DNA of 64,000 nucleotides from Heterohyrax brucei. Lineage: Eukaryota > Chordata > Mammalia > Hyracoidea > Procaviidae. Numbering within the stretch: the first letter of the stretch is position 1; the number at the start of each line of letters is the position of its first letter. The DNA is taken from NCBI GenBank assembly GCA_028571685.1, contig CM053146.1:110025431-110089430 (forward strand). The letters are read 5' to 3'. A model generated the notes under the pieces. That model worked only from the letters and a program-made list of their open reading frames with translations, ran no database searches and was not told the DNA's origin. Both the position numbers and the translations under genes were made by a program. Below are positions 1 through 10,789 of the stretch, in pieces.

Positions 1-265
1 GAGGAGGCTCTCTGACTCTCAGGCCGACCCTCAAGGAACTGGCAGCTGGAGGCCATGTGCACAAGTACTTCCTTGAATGAGCGTTTGGGGGGCTCAGCTC
101 TGTGTTCACCACACAGGCGCTGTTAACTCTATTCTTTCTGGTTTGCGCGTTTATTGATGTGTAAATCTTACATAAGTATAAATATTATGTCTTTCTATTT
201 GGCACTTGGCTTGGCTATTTGTGTAGATTTTGCTTCCTGTCCTTTACTTGGTTAAATTTATTCCT

Positions 266-423
266 AAAACCTGTTACTGTTGAGTGGATTCTGACTCATA
301 ATGACCCTCAGGACAGAGTAGAACTGCCTCATGGGATTCCCAAGGAGCACCTGGTGAATTCGAAGTGCTGACCTTTTGGTTAGAAGCTGTGGCTCTTAGC
401 CATTACACTAGCAGGGTTTCTCC
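266..423 (-). repeat. AfroSINE, short type
   Basis: Full-length antisense copy: tail 'GTTGAGTGGATTCTGACTCA' at the left, tRNA-like head 'ACTAGCAGGGTTTC' at the right. Confidence 0.85.
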
Positions 424-794
424 TAAGTATTCTATGTATTGGAATCACTCACTGCAAATGAAACATTTTTCCACTTCCATTTCTAAGTGTTCATTGCTAT
501 AGTGGCAAAAGCTACTGATTTTTCAATATTTATATTAACATCCAATCACTAGACCAAGTTTTCTTGTCTTTCAGTGTTTTCATTAGTTTGTGCCGATTAG
601 TTCATTTTTTTATTATCTTCCTAAGTCTTGCAAAATAACGGTAAGAAAGAGCATCGCTATTTAATTGCTGATTTTAAATGAAATATTCTTCATTTTGACT
701 TTAAGGATAATAGTAGTTGTTTGCTTTTTTAAATCTTACTTCATTCATTTTTTTCTTACATAAAATCCTTCTAAGTCATTGATGCCTTTAAACT
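424..794. other. Unassigned AT-rich intergenic stretch
   Basis: AT-rich with no open frame of note, no RNA gene and no repeat family I recognise. Confidence 0.5.
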
Positions 795-1157
795 GTAGTG
801 TTGGAGAAGAGTATTAAATGTACCATGGACTGCCAAAAGAACAAACAGGTCTGTTGCAGAAGAAGTACAATCAAAGTGCTCCTTGGAAGCAAAGATGGAA
901 AGAGTATGTCTTACATACTTTGGACATGTTGTCAGGAAGGATCAGTCCCTGGAGAAGGCCATCATGCTTGGTAGAAGAGAGGGGTCAGCGAAAAAGAGGA
1001 AGACCCTCAAAGAGATGGATTGACACAATGGCCGCAACAATGGGCTTAGGCATAAAATGATTGTGGACAGGAAGCAAGACCAGGCAGTGTTTCATTCTGT
1101 CATGCATAGGGTTGCTATGAGTTGAAACCAACTCAACAGCACCTAACAACAACAAAA
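795..1157 (+). mobile_element. RTE-type LINE, 3' fragment
   Basis: Translates as a decayed C-terminal end of an RTE polyprotein, with the segment RGQRKRGRPSKRWIDTMAAT. It ends in the AfroSINE-like tail 'GCTATGAGTTGAAACCAACT' followed by CAACAACAAAA. Confidence 0.8.
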
Positions 1158-1787
1158 TTATTTTAGAGACTAAAACAGGGTTCCACATCAACCTAATACA
1201 AAGAGGAAAAAAAAAAAAAACTTGATGTTTTTCTTAGAAATGGCTGCTGAATTATATCAAGTAATTTAACAGCATCTATTGATTTGATCACCTAATTTTC
1301 CTCCTTTTTACATGCTATGGTGGGCTGCATTAGTCTGATAACGTGATAGAGATTCTGATATTGAACCACACCTGTGTCCCAAGAATAATGCTTACTTCAT
1401 GTCCCCCTACATTGGGTTCTATTTGCCGGTAATTTATTTAGAATTTTGGCATCTATATTTACAAACAGAACTAGTCTACAATATTTTGTACTTTACTTCT
1501 TGGGTTTTAGTCTTAAAATTTTGCTACATTTAAAACAGGATTGGGGAAGTTTTCATTTTTATGTGGCCTACCCAACCCCAAACAAAACCCACTGCCATCG
1601 AGTCAATTCCATTTCATATGTGGCCTAGAGGAGTTCAAATAACATCATAGTTCTCTTAATGATTACATACAACTCACACATAAGCTCATTTTTTCCTGAT
1701 GATCTGTCCAATGATACTATATTAATAGCTTTCCACTGTCTTTCATGGGAAATTATCTTACTATTTACAATTCCCTGTTATCTCTTT
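1158..1787. other. Unassigned intergenic stretch
   Basis: Apart from the short insertion near 1571 I see only an oligo-A run near 1207. No exon signals. Confidence 0.5.
1571..1617 (-). mobile_element. 47-base SINE-tail insertion
   Basis: Only the tail of an AfroSINE ('CCACTGCCATCGAGTCAATT') is present. It is flanked by 11-base direct repeats TATGTGGCCTA at 1560-1570 and 1617-1627, which share the boundary base. This is an extremely 5'-truncated retroinsertion. Confidence 0.75.
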
Positions 1788-1957
1788 GAAAACTTTGGGG
1801 GTGTAGTCGTTAAGTGCTGTATCTGCTAGCCAGAAGGCTGACATTTCAAATCCACCAGGCATTCCTTGTAAACTACAGGGCAGTTCTACTCTGTCCTATA
1901 AGGTCGCTGTGAGTCGAAACCAAGTCGATGGCTGTGGGTTTGGCTTTTTTTGGTTTA
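1788..1957 (+). repeat. AfroSINE, short type
   Basis: Head 'GTAGTCGTTAAGTGCTG', tail 'GTGAGTCGAAACCAAGTCGA', ending in a T-rich tract. First of three tandemly placed sense copies. Confidence 0.85.
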
Positions 1958-1967
1958 GAATCTCTTA

Positions 1968-2135
1968 GAAAACCTTGGTGACATAGTGGGTAATTAAGAA
2001 CTGTGGTTGCTAACCAAAAGCTCAGCAGTTTGAATCCAGCAGGCTGTCCTTGGAAACTCTGTGAGATAGTTCTACTCTATCCTATATAGTCACTATGAAT
2101 CAGAATCAACTCAAGGCAATGTGTTACTATGGTTT
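1968..2135 (+). repeat. AfroSINE, short type
   Basis: Starts ten bases after the previous copy. It is diverged, with a head reading GACATAGTGGGTAATTAAG. Confidence 0.85.
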
Positions 2136-2276
2136 AAGGAGCTCTAGTGGTGTAGTGGTTAAAAGCCCAGCTGTACCAAAAGATCAGCAGATGAGATTTG
2201 CCCTCCACTCCCTAGAAACTCTATGGTGCAGTTCTACTCTGACCAGTCTGGTCCCTACGACAGAGCCTAACAACAA
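2136..2276 (+). repeat. AfroSINE, short type, diverged
   Basis: Abuts the previous copy. The head (GGAGCTCTAGTGGTGTAGTG) is clear; the tail has decayed after 'TTCTACTCTGACCAG'. Confidence 0.75.
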
Positions 2277-2449
2277 GTATCCTTTCAATCTGTCTGTGTT
2301 CTCACCCTTTAACACTTTGAATGTATTTCCTACAAATAGCATTTGTTTAGGTTTTGTGCTTTGAAATCCAGCCTGCTAGCCATTATTTTTTAGCAGAAAA
2401 CATTTAATTCATGTTTCCTGTAGTTATTGAAAAAATTTAATGTATTATT

Positions 2450-2513
2450 GCTCTAGGGTCACCATGAGTCGGATCCGACTCAACGGCGCTGAGTTGTTTG
2501 TTTGTTTGTTTTA
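2450..2513 (+). repeat. AfroSINE/RTE tail, 5'-truncated
   Basis: Only the tail is present, 'ATGAGTCGGATCCGACTCAA', with its CpGs intact and a (TTTG)n end, which suggests a young insertion. Confidence 0.75.
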
Positions 2514-3017
2514 TTATTGCATACTAACATTTTGTATTATGATGTACTTTTTTATCATTTTTGTGGGTTGGTTAGAGCTATCAGTGATTCCATTTCTTCT
2601 GGTTAATCTGGATGTTCTCTTGGGCTGTTCATTGCTCATTTCCATGAACCTGCTCTAATAATCAGACACGTATTTCTGAAAACAAGATACTAAATATTTC
2701 TTCCACCAAAAGTTACTCTTTCCTGGTCTCCTGCTCTATTTGTCCCTCCTGTCTCCACCCTTGCCCCAATTAAGTAAGACTTGGGCAGCCTTTACCCTCC
2801 CCCCCCCCAGTAGCTCCCAGCCCCTAAGCAGTGGAAGTTGTTGTGTATTTTAGTTCTGAGCTATTAATTGCATATTATAAAGTTAAAGCATGACTCACGT
2901 ATTCCCAAATAGCCTGCTCTTGTCTATTTAGATTTCCTCTCTTTTTCATCTTTCTTTATTTGATTACTTTCCTCAGATTGGGTGGTCTTTTGCCTGGTGT
3001 GTGGAAAGTATTTTGTT
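2514..3017. other. Unassigned intergenic stretch
   Basis: Contains a C run at about 2799-2808. Nothing else is recognised. Confidence 0.5.
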
Positions 3018-3168
3018 GCTGGAAATCCTGGTTGCACAGCAGTTAAATGTTACAGCTGCTAACCCAAAGGTTGGCAGTTCAAATCTGCCAGGCACTCCTT
3101 GGAAACGCTATAGGGCAGGTCTCTGTCTACATGGTCTCTATGAGTTGAAATGGCTTCAGTTTGGGTTT
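3018..3168 (+). repeat. AfroSINE, short type
   Basis: Head 'CTGGTTGCACAGCAGTTAAA', body 'TGCCAGGCACTCCTTGG'. The tail is decayed at 'TATGAGTTGAAATGGCTTCA'. Confidence 0.8.
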
Positions 3169-3169
3169 C

Positions 3170-3352
3170 ATTGGAGAGGAGAGGAAAGGAGACTGTTGGG
3201 AGGATGAGACATGTATGGAGCAGAGAGGAATAGTGTGCTGTCACCGGGCAGGGAGAGCAGTGGAAGTTGCATATAGGTGGGCATGTAAATTTATACGGGA
3301 ATGTACATTTTCACTCAGTCATAAAAAATATTTAAAATTTTTTTTAAAAAGA
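3170..3352 (+). mobile_element. L1 3' end, strongly 5'-truncated
   Basis: Near-identical to the last ~160 bases of the L1 ending at 25,528: shared AGACTGTTGGGAGGATGAGA, GGGCATGTAAATTTATACG and CATTTTCACTCAGT, followed by an A-rich tail. Confidence 0.8.
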
Positions 3353-3356
3353 CCTC

Positions 3357-3520
3357 AGGAACCCCTGGTGGCATAGAGGCTAAGCGCTGTAGCTGCTAGC
3401 CAAAAGGTCAGCAGTGTGAATCTACCAAACACTGCTTGGAAACTCTGTGGGGCAGTTCTACTCTAACCTCTAGGATCACTATGAGTAGGAATTGATTTGA
3501 TGGCAACGTAAGTTTTTCAG
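3357..3520 (+). repeat. AfroSINE, short type
   Basis: Full-length: head 'CCCTGGTGGCATAGAGGCTA', tail 'TATGAGTAGGAATTGATTTG'. Confidence 0.85.
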
Positions 3521-3922
3521 CAGGATCTCAGGTTGCTTCATTTCCTCTCAACAGCCAGCAGATGTTAGTCTACTGCCCTCTAGTGCCCAGTCTGAAAGCC
3601 AAGACGTTTGATGCCAGGCTGGCTCTTTTTCTTTCATGGAAAACCACATATTTCTACCTAGGACCTTGTAAGATTTTCTACTTATCCTTGCAGTTCGGGA
3701 ACATTACCAGATGGCTGTCTTCTCTTCAGTGCAGTCTGCAATTTGAGGATCACTTCCAATCTTTCAGCTCAGGAAAAATTCTTCTAGTAACTGATATCTC
3801 ATTTTTACCTTTATTCTCCCTTCTCAGTCTTGTGGTCCTTATTCCACATCTCCTATATTTAGTCTCCAAGTCTCTTATCCTGCCTTTCATGATTTCCACT
3901 TCTGTATACTTTTTTATGTGCT
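3521..3922. other. Unassigned intergenic stretch
   Basis: T-rich. The open frame on the + strand here continues into antisense RTE sequence and has no coding signature. Confidence 0.45.
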
Positions 3923-5950
3923 TGGTTGTTTTGGCTATTGTGTGCCACCAAGTTGGTTCCAACTCACAGCAACCCTGTGTACAACTGAATAAACCATGCC
4001 CACCCAGCCCTGTCTTCACAATTATTGTTACACTTGAGCTCATTGTTGCAGCCACTGTGTCATTCCATGTCACTGAGGGTCTTCCTCTTCCTTCTCCAAG
4101 GGTGATCCCTCCTGATAACATGTTTTCAAGGACATTGTGGCTGTACTTCTTCCAAGACAGATGTGTTTGTTGTTCTGTGGTATATTCAGTATTCTTCACC
4201 AACATCATAATAAAAATTATCAATTCCTTCTTGGTCTTCCTTATTCATTGTCCAGTTTTTCATGTATATGAGAATACCATGGTTTGGGTCAGGCATACTT
4301 TAGTCTTTAAGGTGACATCTTTACTTTTTAACACTTGAAAGAAATCTCTTACAGCCAATGTGCCCAGTGCAATGCATCTTTTGATTTCTTGGCTGCTACT
4401 TCCGTGATATCGATTGTGGATCCAAGTAAAACGAAATCCTTGACAAGTTTGATCTCTTCTCCATTTATCATGATGTTGCTTATTGATCCAGTTGTATGGG
4501 ATTTGGTCTCTTTTTTTGTGAAGTGTAATCTATACTGAAGACTGTGGTCTTTGATCTTCATTGGTAAGTGCTTCAGGACCTCTTCACTTTCAGCGAGCAA
4601 GGCCATGTTACCTGCATGATACAGGCCGTTAAAGAGTCTTCCTCCAATCTCGATGGCCCATTCTTCTTTGTATAGTTCAGTTTCTCAGATCATTTGCTCA
4701 CCATAAAGATTGAATAGATGTGGTGACAGGATACAACCCTGACTTTAAAACACACAGCAGCCTCTTGTTCTGTTCAAACAACTGCCTCTAGATCCATGTA
4801 CAGATTCCTCATGAGCACAATTGAGTGTTCCAGAATTCTCATTCTCTGCATTGTTACCAATAATTTTTTATAATCCACACAGTTGAACGCCTTTGTATGC
4901 TCACTAAAACACAGGTAAACATCTTTCTGGTATTCTCTGCTTTCAGGGGGGATTCCTCTGACATCAGCAATGATAACCCTGGTTCCACATCTTCTTTTAA
5001 ACCCCGATTGAATTTCTGCCAGTTCCTTTTGATGTACCACTGCAGCCACTTTTGTATAACCTTCAGCAAAATTTTACTTGCATGTCATAGTAAGGATGCC
5101 TTTCAATGATTTCTGCATTTTGTTGGCTCATCTTTCTTGGCAATGTGCCAGTCAGTGGGCTGGATGGCTGTCTTCCAAATTTCCTAGTATAGATGAATGA
5201 GCACTTCCAGTGCTGGATCCATTTGTTGAACTATCTCAGCTGCTATTCCAACAACTCCTGGAGACCTGTTTCTCACCAGTGCCTTCAGGGCAGCCTGGAC
5301 CTCCATCAGTTCCTGACAGAATACTACTTCCTGAAATGGTTAGACGTCAACAGAGTCTTTCTGGTGTAGTGACTCTGTGTTTCTTTCCAACTTCTTTTGA
5401 TGCCTCCAGAGTCATTTAATACTTTTCCTGTAGAATCCTTTGATATTGAAACTTGACGCCTTGAACTTTTTCTTCAGTTCTTTGAACTTGAGAAGTGCTG
5501 AATGTGTTCTTCCCTTTTAGTTTTCTATCTTAAGGTCTTCATGTGTGTTATCGTAATACTTTATCTTCTTCAGCTACTCTTTGAAATCTCCTGTTCAGCT
5601 TTTTTACTTCATCATATTTTTATTCCCCCCCCCCCCGCCCCCTTTTGCTTTAGCTACTCAGTGTTCAAGACCAAGTTTCAAAGTCTCTTCCAACATTCAT
5701 TTTGGTCTTTTCTTTCTTTCTTGTCTTTTTAAACGATCTCTTGCTTTCTTTGTACGTGACATCCTTGTTGTCTTTCCACAACTCCTCTGGTCTTTGGTCA
5801 TTAGTGTTCAACATCTTAAATCCATTCATAAGATGGTCTCTAAATTCAGGTGGGATACATTCAAAGTCACACTTTGGCTCTTGTGGACTTGTCCTAATTT
5901 TCTTCAGTTTCAACTTGAACTTGCACATACCCAAGCTCTGTACCTAGGTC
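3923..5950 (-). mobile_element. RTE-type LINE, antisense, reverse transcriptase remnant
   Basis: On the minus strand the fragments, in order, are: a Lys-rich pre-RT part (about 5,930-5,660); an RT part with IQSGFKRRCGTR and SEHTKAFNCVDYKKL (5,050-4,770), matching the RTE pattern QAGFR-x-GRGT and YAKAFDCVDH; then NGEEIKLVKDFVLLGSTI (4,600-4,350); and a C-terminal part with MLVKNTEYTTEQQTHLSWKK (4,223-3,950). The catalytic YADD region is not readable. Many stops and shifts make it inactive. Confidence 0.85.
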
Positions 5951-6192
5951 TAAAAAACCCATTGCCATCAACCCAATTCCAATTCACAGTGACCCCATAG
6001 GATACAGTAGAATTGCCCCACAGCATTTCAAAGAAGGCTGTAATATATCTCAAGTTACTATGAGTTGAAATCAACTTGAAGGCAGTGGTTTTGGAATGTT
6101 TACAGAAGCAGACTGCCGTGTTTTACACCCGTGGAGTGGCTGGTGGGTTAGTTAGCAGTGAACCACTTAACCCCTGTGCCACCAGAGCTCTT
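5951..6192 (-). repeat. AfroSINE, long type, split by a sense SINE tail
   Basis: The antisense 3' half (5951-6042, 'CCATTGCCATCAACCCAATT') and 5' half (from about 6096, 'TTACAGAAGCAGACTGCCGT' to 'GTGCCACCAGAGCTC') belong to one copy. Between them sits a short sense tail (about 6043-6095, 'TATGAGTTGAAATCAACTTG'). Confidence 0.7.
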
Positions 6193-6908
6193 TGCTTTAG
6201 TGTATTAGTATTTTTGCTGCAGTTTGTTTTCCAGGACACTAATTTGCATTTAACAGTGACCATCTTCCCCATTCTCATCTCCCTGAATTGTTTGGTTGGT
6301 TGGTAGGTTTTTTTATTCCAGAAAGTCTTTTGGGGAGGGAGGGACTGAACCTAAATGTCCTTTATTTTTATGATTATTCAGATAGGCAGTTGTCTCCTTG
6401 TTGCACCCCTCTAGATCAGCAGCAGAAGTGGCTCTAAGGGGTGCAGTTGGGTTCTGAGAAAGCCAAGTTAACCAGACAAGGCTTTATCAAGGAATTTACA
6501 TATAGAAATTTACATATAGACATCAGCACCAGAAATCTCACAACAGACAGTGAGGGACCAAGAGCCACTCTAGTAGAGGTCTGTGCACAGGAGAAAGGAC
6601 TGGGTGTTGATATACTGTATCATCTCATGCTAATACGGAGGGCCTACATGCAGGAAAGTCTAAACGGTGATTAAAGGGATTGGTTTTATACTGGTTAATG
6701 GTTTTAAAAAGGCATCATCTTGAAGTCAGGGGTGTTTTTCCCTGGCCTAAGTCACTGCTCAGTCAGGTACTTCGGATCTCCCCCAGAGTCCTTTGCAAAC
6801 AGGATTCATCTTGCGTTAGGGCCCTCTCACTCTTCCAATAGCTCTTTTTGCTGAGTGTGTGTTCTGTCCATTCTGAATGCTCTTCCTCTCTCCAGCAAGC
6901 ACTTGAGA
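6193..6908. other. Unassigned intergenic stretch
   Basis: No repeat, exon or RNA gene recognised. The open frames on both strands lack domain signatures. Confidence 0.45.
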
Positions 6909-7342
6909 CCTGTATTAGTTCCTTGGGCTTCCTTCTGTAGCAAAGTGTCACAAACACACTGACTTAAAATAAGAGAAATATGTTTTATAACAGTTGTGGA
7001 CACCAGAAGTTTGAAGTTACGGGGTCAACAGAGCTAACCTCCCTCTGAAGACTCTAGAAAGATGCTTCCTTTCTTCTCACCAGGATTCTGGTGATGGCCG
7101 ACAATGCTTGGCATTCTTTGACTTAGAACTGAAGTGTCCCAGTTTCTGCCTCTGTCTTCACATAGCAGTCTTCCCACTTGTGAGTCTGATTGCCTTCTTA
7201 CCCCCCTCCTCTGTGACCTCATCTTAGCCTGAATATACTTGCCAAGAACCCATTTTCAAGTAACGTCACATTCACAGGTACCAGTGGTTAGGAATGAAAC
7301 ATATTTTGGAGGAAAAGGACAAAATTCAACCCATAATCCATC
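6909..7342 (+). repeat. Interspersed repeat, TTAAAA..TTTATA type, family unassigned
   Basis: Opens 'TGTATTAGTTCCTTGGGCT', has 'CACACTGACTTAAAATAAGA' near the start and closes 'GGACAAAATTCAACCCATAA'. The same opening and closing words recur at 50.6 and 60.9 kb, marking copies of one family. Confidence 0.6.
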
Positions 7343-7480
7343 TACAGTTACCGTCAAGTCAATTTTTATTCATGGAGACCGTGTGTGTGTCAGAATAGAA
7401 TTGTGCTCCGTAATATTTTCAATGCCTGACTTTTCAGAAGTAGACCAATAGGTCTTCCTTCTGAGGTACTTTTGAATGGG
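7343..7480 (-). repeat. AfroSINE, variant type
   Basis: Antisense, with 'ACCGTCAAGTCAATTTTTAT' and the variant middle 'TTCAGAAGTAGACCAATAGG'. The head is lost. Confidence 0.7.
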
Positions 7481-7544
7481 CACTAATACTCATCCTTTGG
7501 TTTGCACCAAGCAATTGACTACTTGGGAACTCTTTGATCCACAA

Positions 7545-7707
7545 TACCAAAATCTATTGCCATTAAGTCACTGTCAACTCATAGTGACCCTATAGGGCAG
7601 AGTAAAACTGCCCCATCGGGTTTCCAAGAAGAAGGTAGTAGATTCAAACTGCTGATCTTTTGATGAGCAGCCAAGCTCTTAACCATTCATCAGCTCACAG
7701 GGCTCCA
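7545..7707 (-). repeat. AfroSINE, short type
   Basis: Antisense full-length copy from 'ATTGCCATTAAGTCACTGTC' to 'CAGCTCACAGGGCTCC'. Confidence 0.85.
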
Positions 7708-9044
7708 GCCTAGTTATTAGAGTCCTCCCCTGCCACCAGCCACAATTTACAGAAGGCTAAGAGATCCTGTCCAGTCCTCCAAGGGCTGCCAAGGTAGAAG
7801 CAAGAAGGCTGTCAGGCTCCTGCTCAAGTGGCTGCAGGACACCTCACGGCCTCACGGCTCTCCTGACTCCTCACCCTCACCCAGCCTGAGGGACAGGAAG
7901 CAGCTCTCTCTGTCCCTTTGGCACTCTCGACCTCCCTAGGAGACCCTGGAATCATACTGACGTCATACTTTCCTTCCTTGCCTCCCAAAGGACCAAACTC
8001 TCCAGACCCACAGTTTTCAGGGTACTGAACTCCAGGCACTCCCCCACCCCAAGGCACAAAGAACCCTCTTTCACAGAGCCCAAGGCTGGTCTATTTACAT
8101 CAGCAAGCAGAATTTGTTCCCATTTTGTTTTTGTTTCTTTTTTTCTTCCCAGAAATGAGGTTTGTTTGGATTGTCACAGAGGGCAGTGTCATTTCCTGTA
8201 TTAATTCAGAGGCACTGGGTAACTGGAGTTTCCTTGATGTAAACCGTAAGACCTTCTTTATACCGAGCACTGGATCAACACACATGGCGTTTCTCTCCTT
8301 CACCAGAGCAATTCATTTAAAAGTGAAGAAATTTAGTCTTCACTTTTCATTCAAGGGAAAAGGGTGGGAAAGCAGTGGGTGCTTTCTCCATGGACTTGTG
8401 TATGGTCTGAGTCAGGAAAACTAGGCAGAGACGGCTGGAAACACTGATGCTGAGGGTAACTTTTTGTTCACCCTGAAGGGAAGCATTTACCAGCTCAGCT
8501 GCCCAGAGCCCTGGGAGTTTCTGGAGGAAGGGAAGCCGGGGGATTTGTGGCCCTGTCCCCAGGCCCCTCTGCTACCGCAACACTCTTTTAGCCGAATGTG
8601 TTCACATTTCCTAAGGTTCCATTCCAGCGAGTATCCCTGGCTCAAACAAGTTTAAAAAACATTCCTCTAAGGCAACTCAGGTTGCATTTTCAATTTCCCA
8701 GCATTTAAGAAAATAATCACCTAATCCAAAGGACTTTACATCTGCCACATCCAACATTAGCGCTCTAAAAGTGTTCTTCTGCATAAACCTTCCTTCTGGG
8801 AAGAAGAAAAAAAAAAACACAGAAAAGCAAAACTGGAACCAATTCTGCTTGCTGACGTAAATGGAAAAGCATGAGTGTTGCTGGGGGGCTGCTCCTTTCT
8901 ACATTAAATGCTTACATTTTATTCTGGCCCTGAGGGATTTATTCCTACAAACATGCTGAAATGCTGTGGCTCACGCTTCTCAGTCATTGCGGAGTCTGTG
9001 CTCCTGTAGGTGGGAATTGTTAGCTCTCTGGATCCACAAGAGTT
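7708..9044. other. Largest unassigned intergenic stretch
   Basis: 1.3 kb without recognised repeats. Short open frames exist on both strands, but none has splice signals or motifs. It may be partly old, unrecognisable repeats. Confidence 0.45.
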
Positions 9045-9245
9045 ACTCGGTGATGCAAACAGGTAACGTGCTCGGCAGTTAGCTGATAGTTTGGAGGTTC
9101 AAGTCCACCCAGAGGCATCTCAGAAGAAAGGCCTGGAGATCTACTTCTGAAAACTCAGCCCTTCGAAACCCTATGGGGCACAGCTCTCCTCGGACACAAC
9201 TGGGTCTTCCTGAGTCTCAACTGACTTGACAGCAATTGCTTTACT
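9045..9245 (+). repeat. AfroSINE, variant type
   Basis: Variant middle 'CTCAGAAGAAAGGCCTGGAG' instead of the short-type centre, and a decayed tail 'CTGAGTCTCAACTGACTTGA'. Confidence 0.75.
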
Positions 9246-9439
9246 GGATTTTGTGTTCACGAGACACCCTTCTCGAAAGTGTAGAGTAAGATGGTGAATG
9301 ATTCGGGTCCCTGTACGGGCTTTCCCTAAATAAAGCCCCTGTAGAAGCCTCCTGTCTCCTTCCCAGGCGGCTTTCTCTCGTCCCCAGCCTGCCTCTCCCT
9401 CCACGGCCGACTCCCGTGGAATCAGCTCCCCCGCATCTT

Positions 9440-9885
9440 CCAGGTTATATGCTTCTTCCTCAGGGAAGCCGTTTCTGACCCTTGAGCCCAAAGCAAGACT
9501 AATTCCCTGTTCTTTGTTTTTCCTTGATAGTACCCATCACAATGATAAATGTTTAATTGCGTGTTGTCTCCCTAAACTCCTCAGAGAAAGAAACCTGGGA
9601 GATCTTGTTTTTCACTGTACCTCTGCCTCCTAACAGAGTGCTTGGTTCAAGGCAGACAAACTTGTAAAAAATAAAAACAAATCTCCTGCCGTTGAGTCAA
9701 TTCCGCTCATAGCAACCCTATAGGGGATAGTAGAATGTCCCATAGGGTTTCCAAGGAGTACCTGGTAGATTTGAACTTCTAGCCTTTTGATTAGCAGCTG
9801 TAGCACTTAACCACAATGCCACTCTTAGCCACTATGCAAAGCAGACACTCAGTAACTACTGATTGAGTGAATGAATGCATGGATT
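9440..9885 (+). repeat. L2 LINE 3' fragment, interrupted by a SINE
   Basis: L2-like words: 'GAAGCCGTTTCTGACC' near 9466, 'CAGAGTGCTTGGTTCAAGGC' near 9636 and 'GAGTGAATGAATGCATGG' near 9865. The SINE at 9674-9826 interrupts it. Confidence 0.6.
9674..9826 (-). repeat. AfroSINE, short type, inside L2
   Basis: Antisense copy, 'TGCCGTTGAGTCAATTCC' to 'ACCACAATGCCACTC'. Confidence 0.85.
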
Positions 9886-10158
9886 ACCAATGTCTTCTGG
9901 ATTAGGTGATGCATTCACAACTTGATTAATCCCTACAAGGAACGAACTGCCATCCACGCTAAACATCACAGGGGAAACAACGAGTTATTCTAACCTTCAT
10001 GGGCTTATTACCTAACTGGAAAAATAGAGCACAAAGATAAACAACTATTAGCAGCAGCTTAGTGATTAGCCTTCTACTTCCCGGTTCATTCAACAGTAAG
10101 CATTTGGGTGTGCAGGTGCTTTCAGCATTCAGAAAGAAAAGAAAGAAGGGTTTGAAGC

Positions 10159-10530
10159 TGCTTATTGTTGTTATTACTGTGGTAAAATATACACACAAGT
10201 TTGCCATTTTCACCATTGTTAAGTTACACAATTATGAGACATTAATTACACTCACCACGTTACACAACCATCACCACTATCGTTTTCCAGAAGGTTTTCA
10301 TCATCCCAAACCTAAACTCAGTAGCCCTTAGGCAGTAACTCCCCGTCTCACCGCCCTCCTGCCCTTAGCAGCCACTAATAAACGTTTGTCTCTCTGCAGT
10401 TGCCTATTCTAGATATTTGATGTAAATAGTAGCACACAGTATCTGTCCCTTTGCATCTAGCTTATTTCACTCAGCATAGCTTTTTCAAGGCTCACCCGTG
10501 TGCTAACATGTATAGCGCTGCATTCTGATG
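10159..10530 (-). mobile_element. Ancient L1 (L1M-type) 3' end, antisense
   Basis: Matches the widespread mammalian block around 'GGTAAAATATACACACAAGT', 'CACAACCATCACCACTAT', 'TTATTTCACTCAGCATAG' and 'TTTTTCAAGGCTCACCCGTG'. Confidence 0.8.
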
Positions 10531-10589
10531 GATAAGAGTGAGAGAGGGCGGCACAGCAGGACAAGGACACAGTTGTTACAGGCGGGGGC

Positions 10590-10700
10590 AAGCCTTCTTT
10601 GGTCATTCAACGAGCAATTTGGGGCACTCACCCTGGGAATTCAGTGGTGAATTGGGAGCAATGTCCCAGCCTTCATGGAGCTTATATTCTAGAAGAGAAG
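10590..10700 (-). repeat. L2-like fragment
   Basis: 'GTCATTCAACGAGCAATTTG' then 'CTTCATGGAGCTTATATTCT', the antisense L2 3' end words. Confidence 0.5.
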
Positions 10701-10743
10701 GCAGAAAACACCACGAGAAAGAATATCTATGTTAGGTTGCAAT

Positions 10744-10789
10744 GCTGTTGCTGGTGCTGGTGCTGGTGCTGGTGCTGATGCTGTTGTTA
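10744..10789. repeat. (CTGGTG)n microsatellite
   Basis: Four perfect GCTGGT hexamers flanked by CTGTTG variants, abutting the RTE block. Confidence 0.85.

Noticed and set aside
3562..4338. 258-codon open frame on the + strand
   Set aside because: It overlaps antisense RTE sequence that is recognisable on the other strand, and it has no domain signature of its own.
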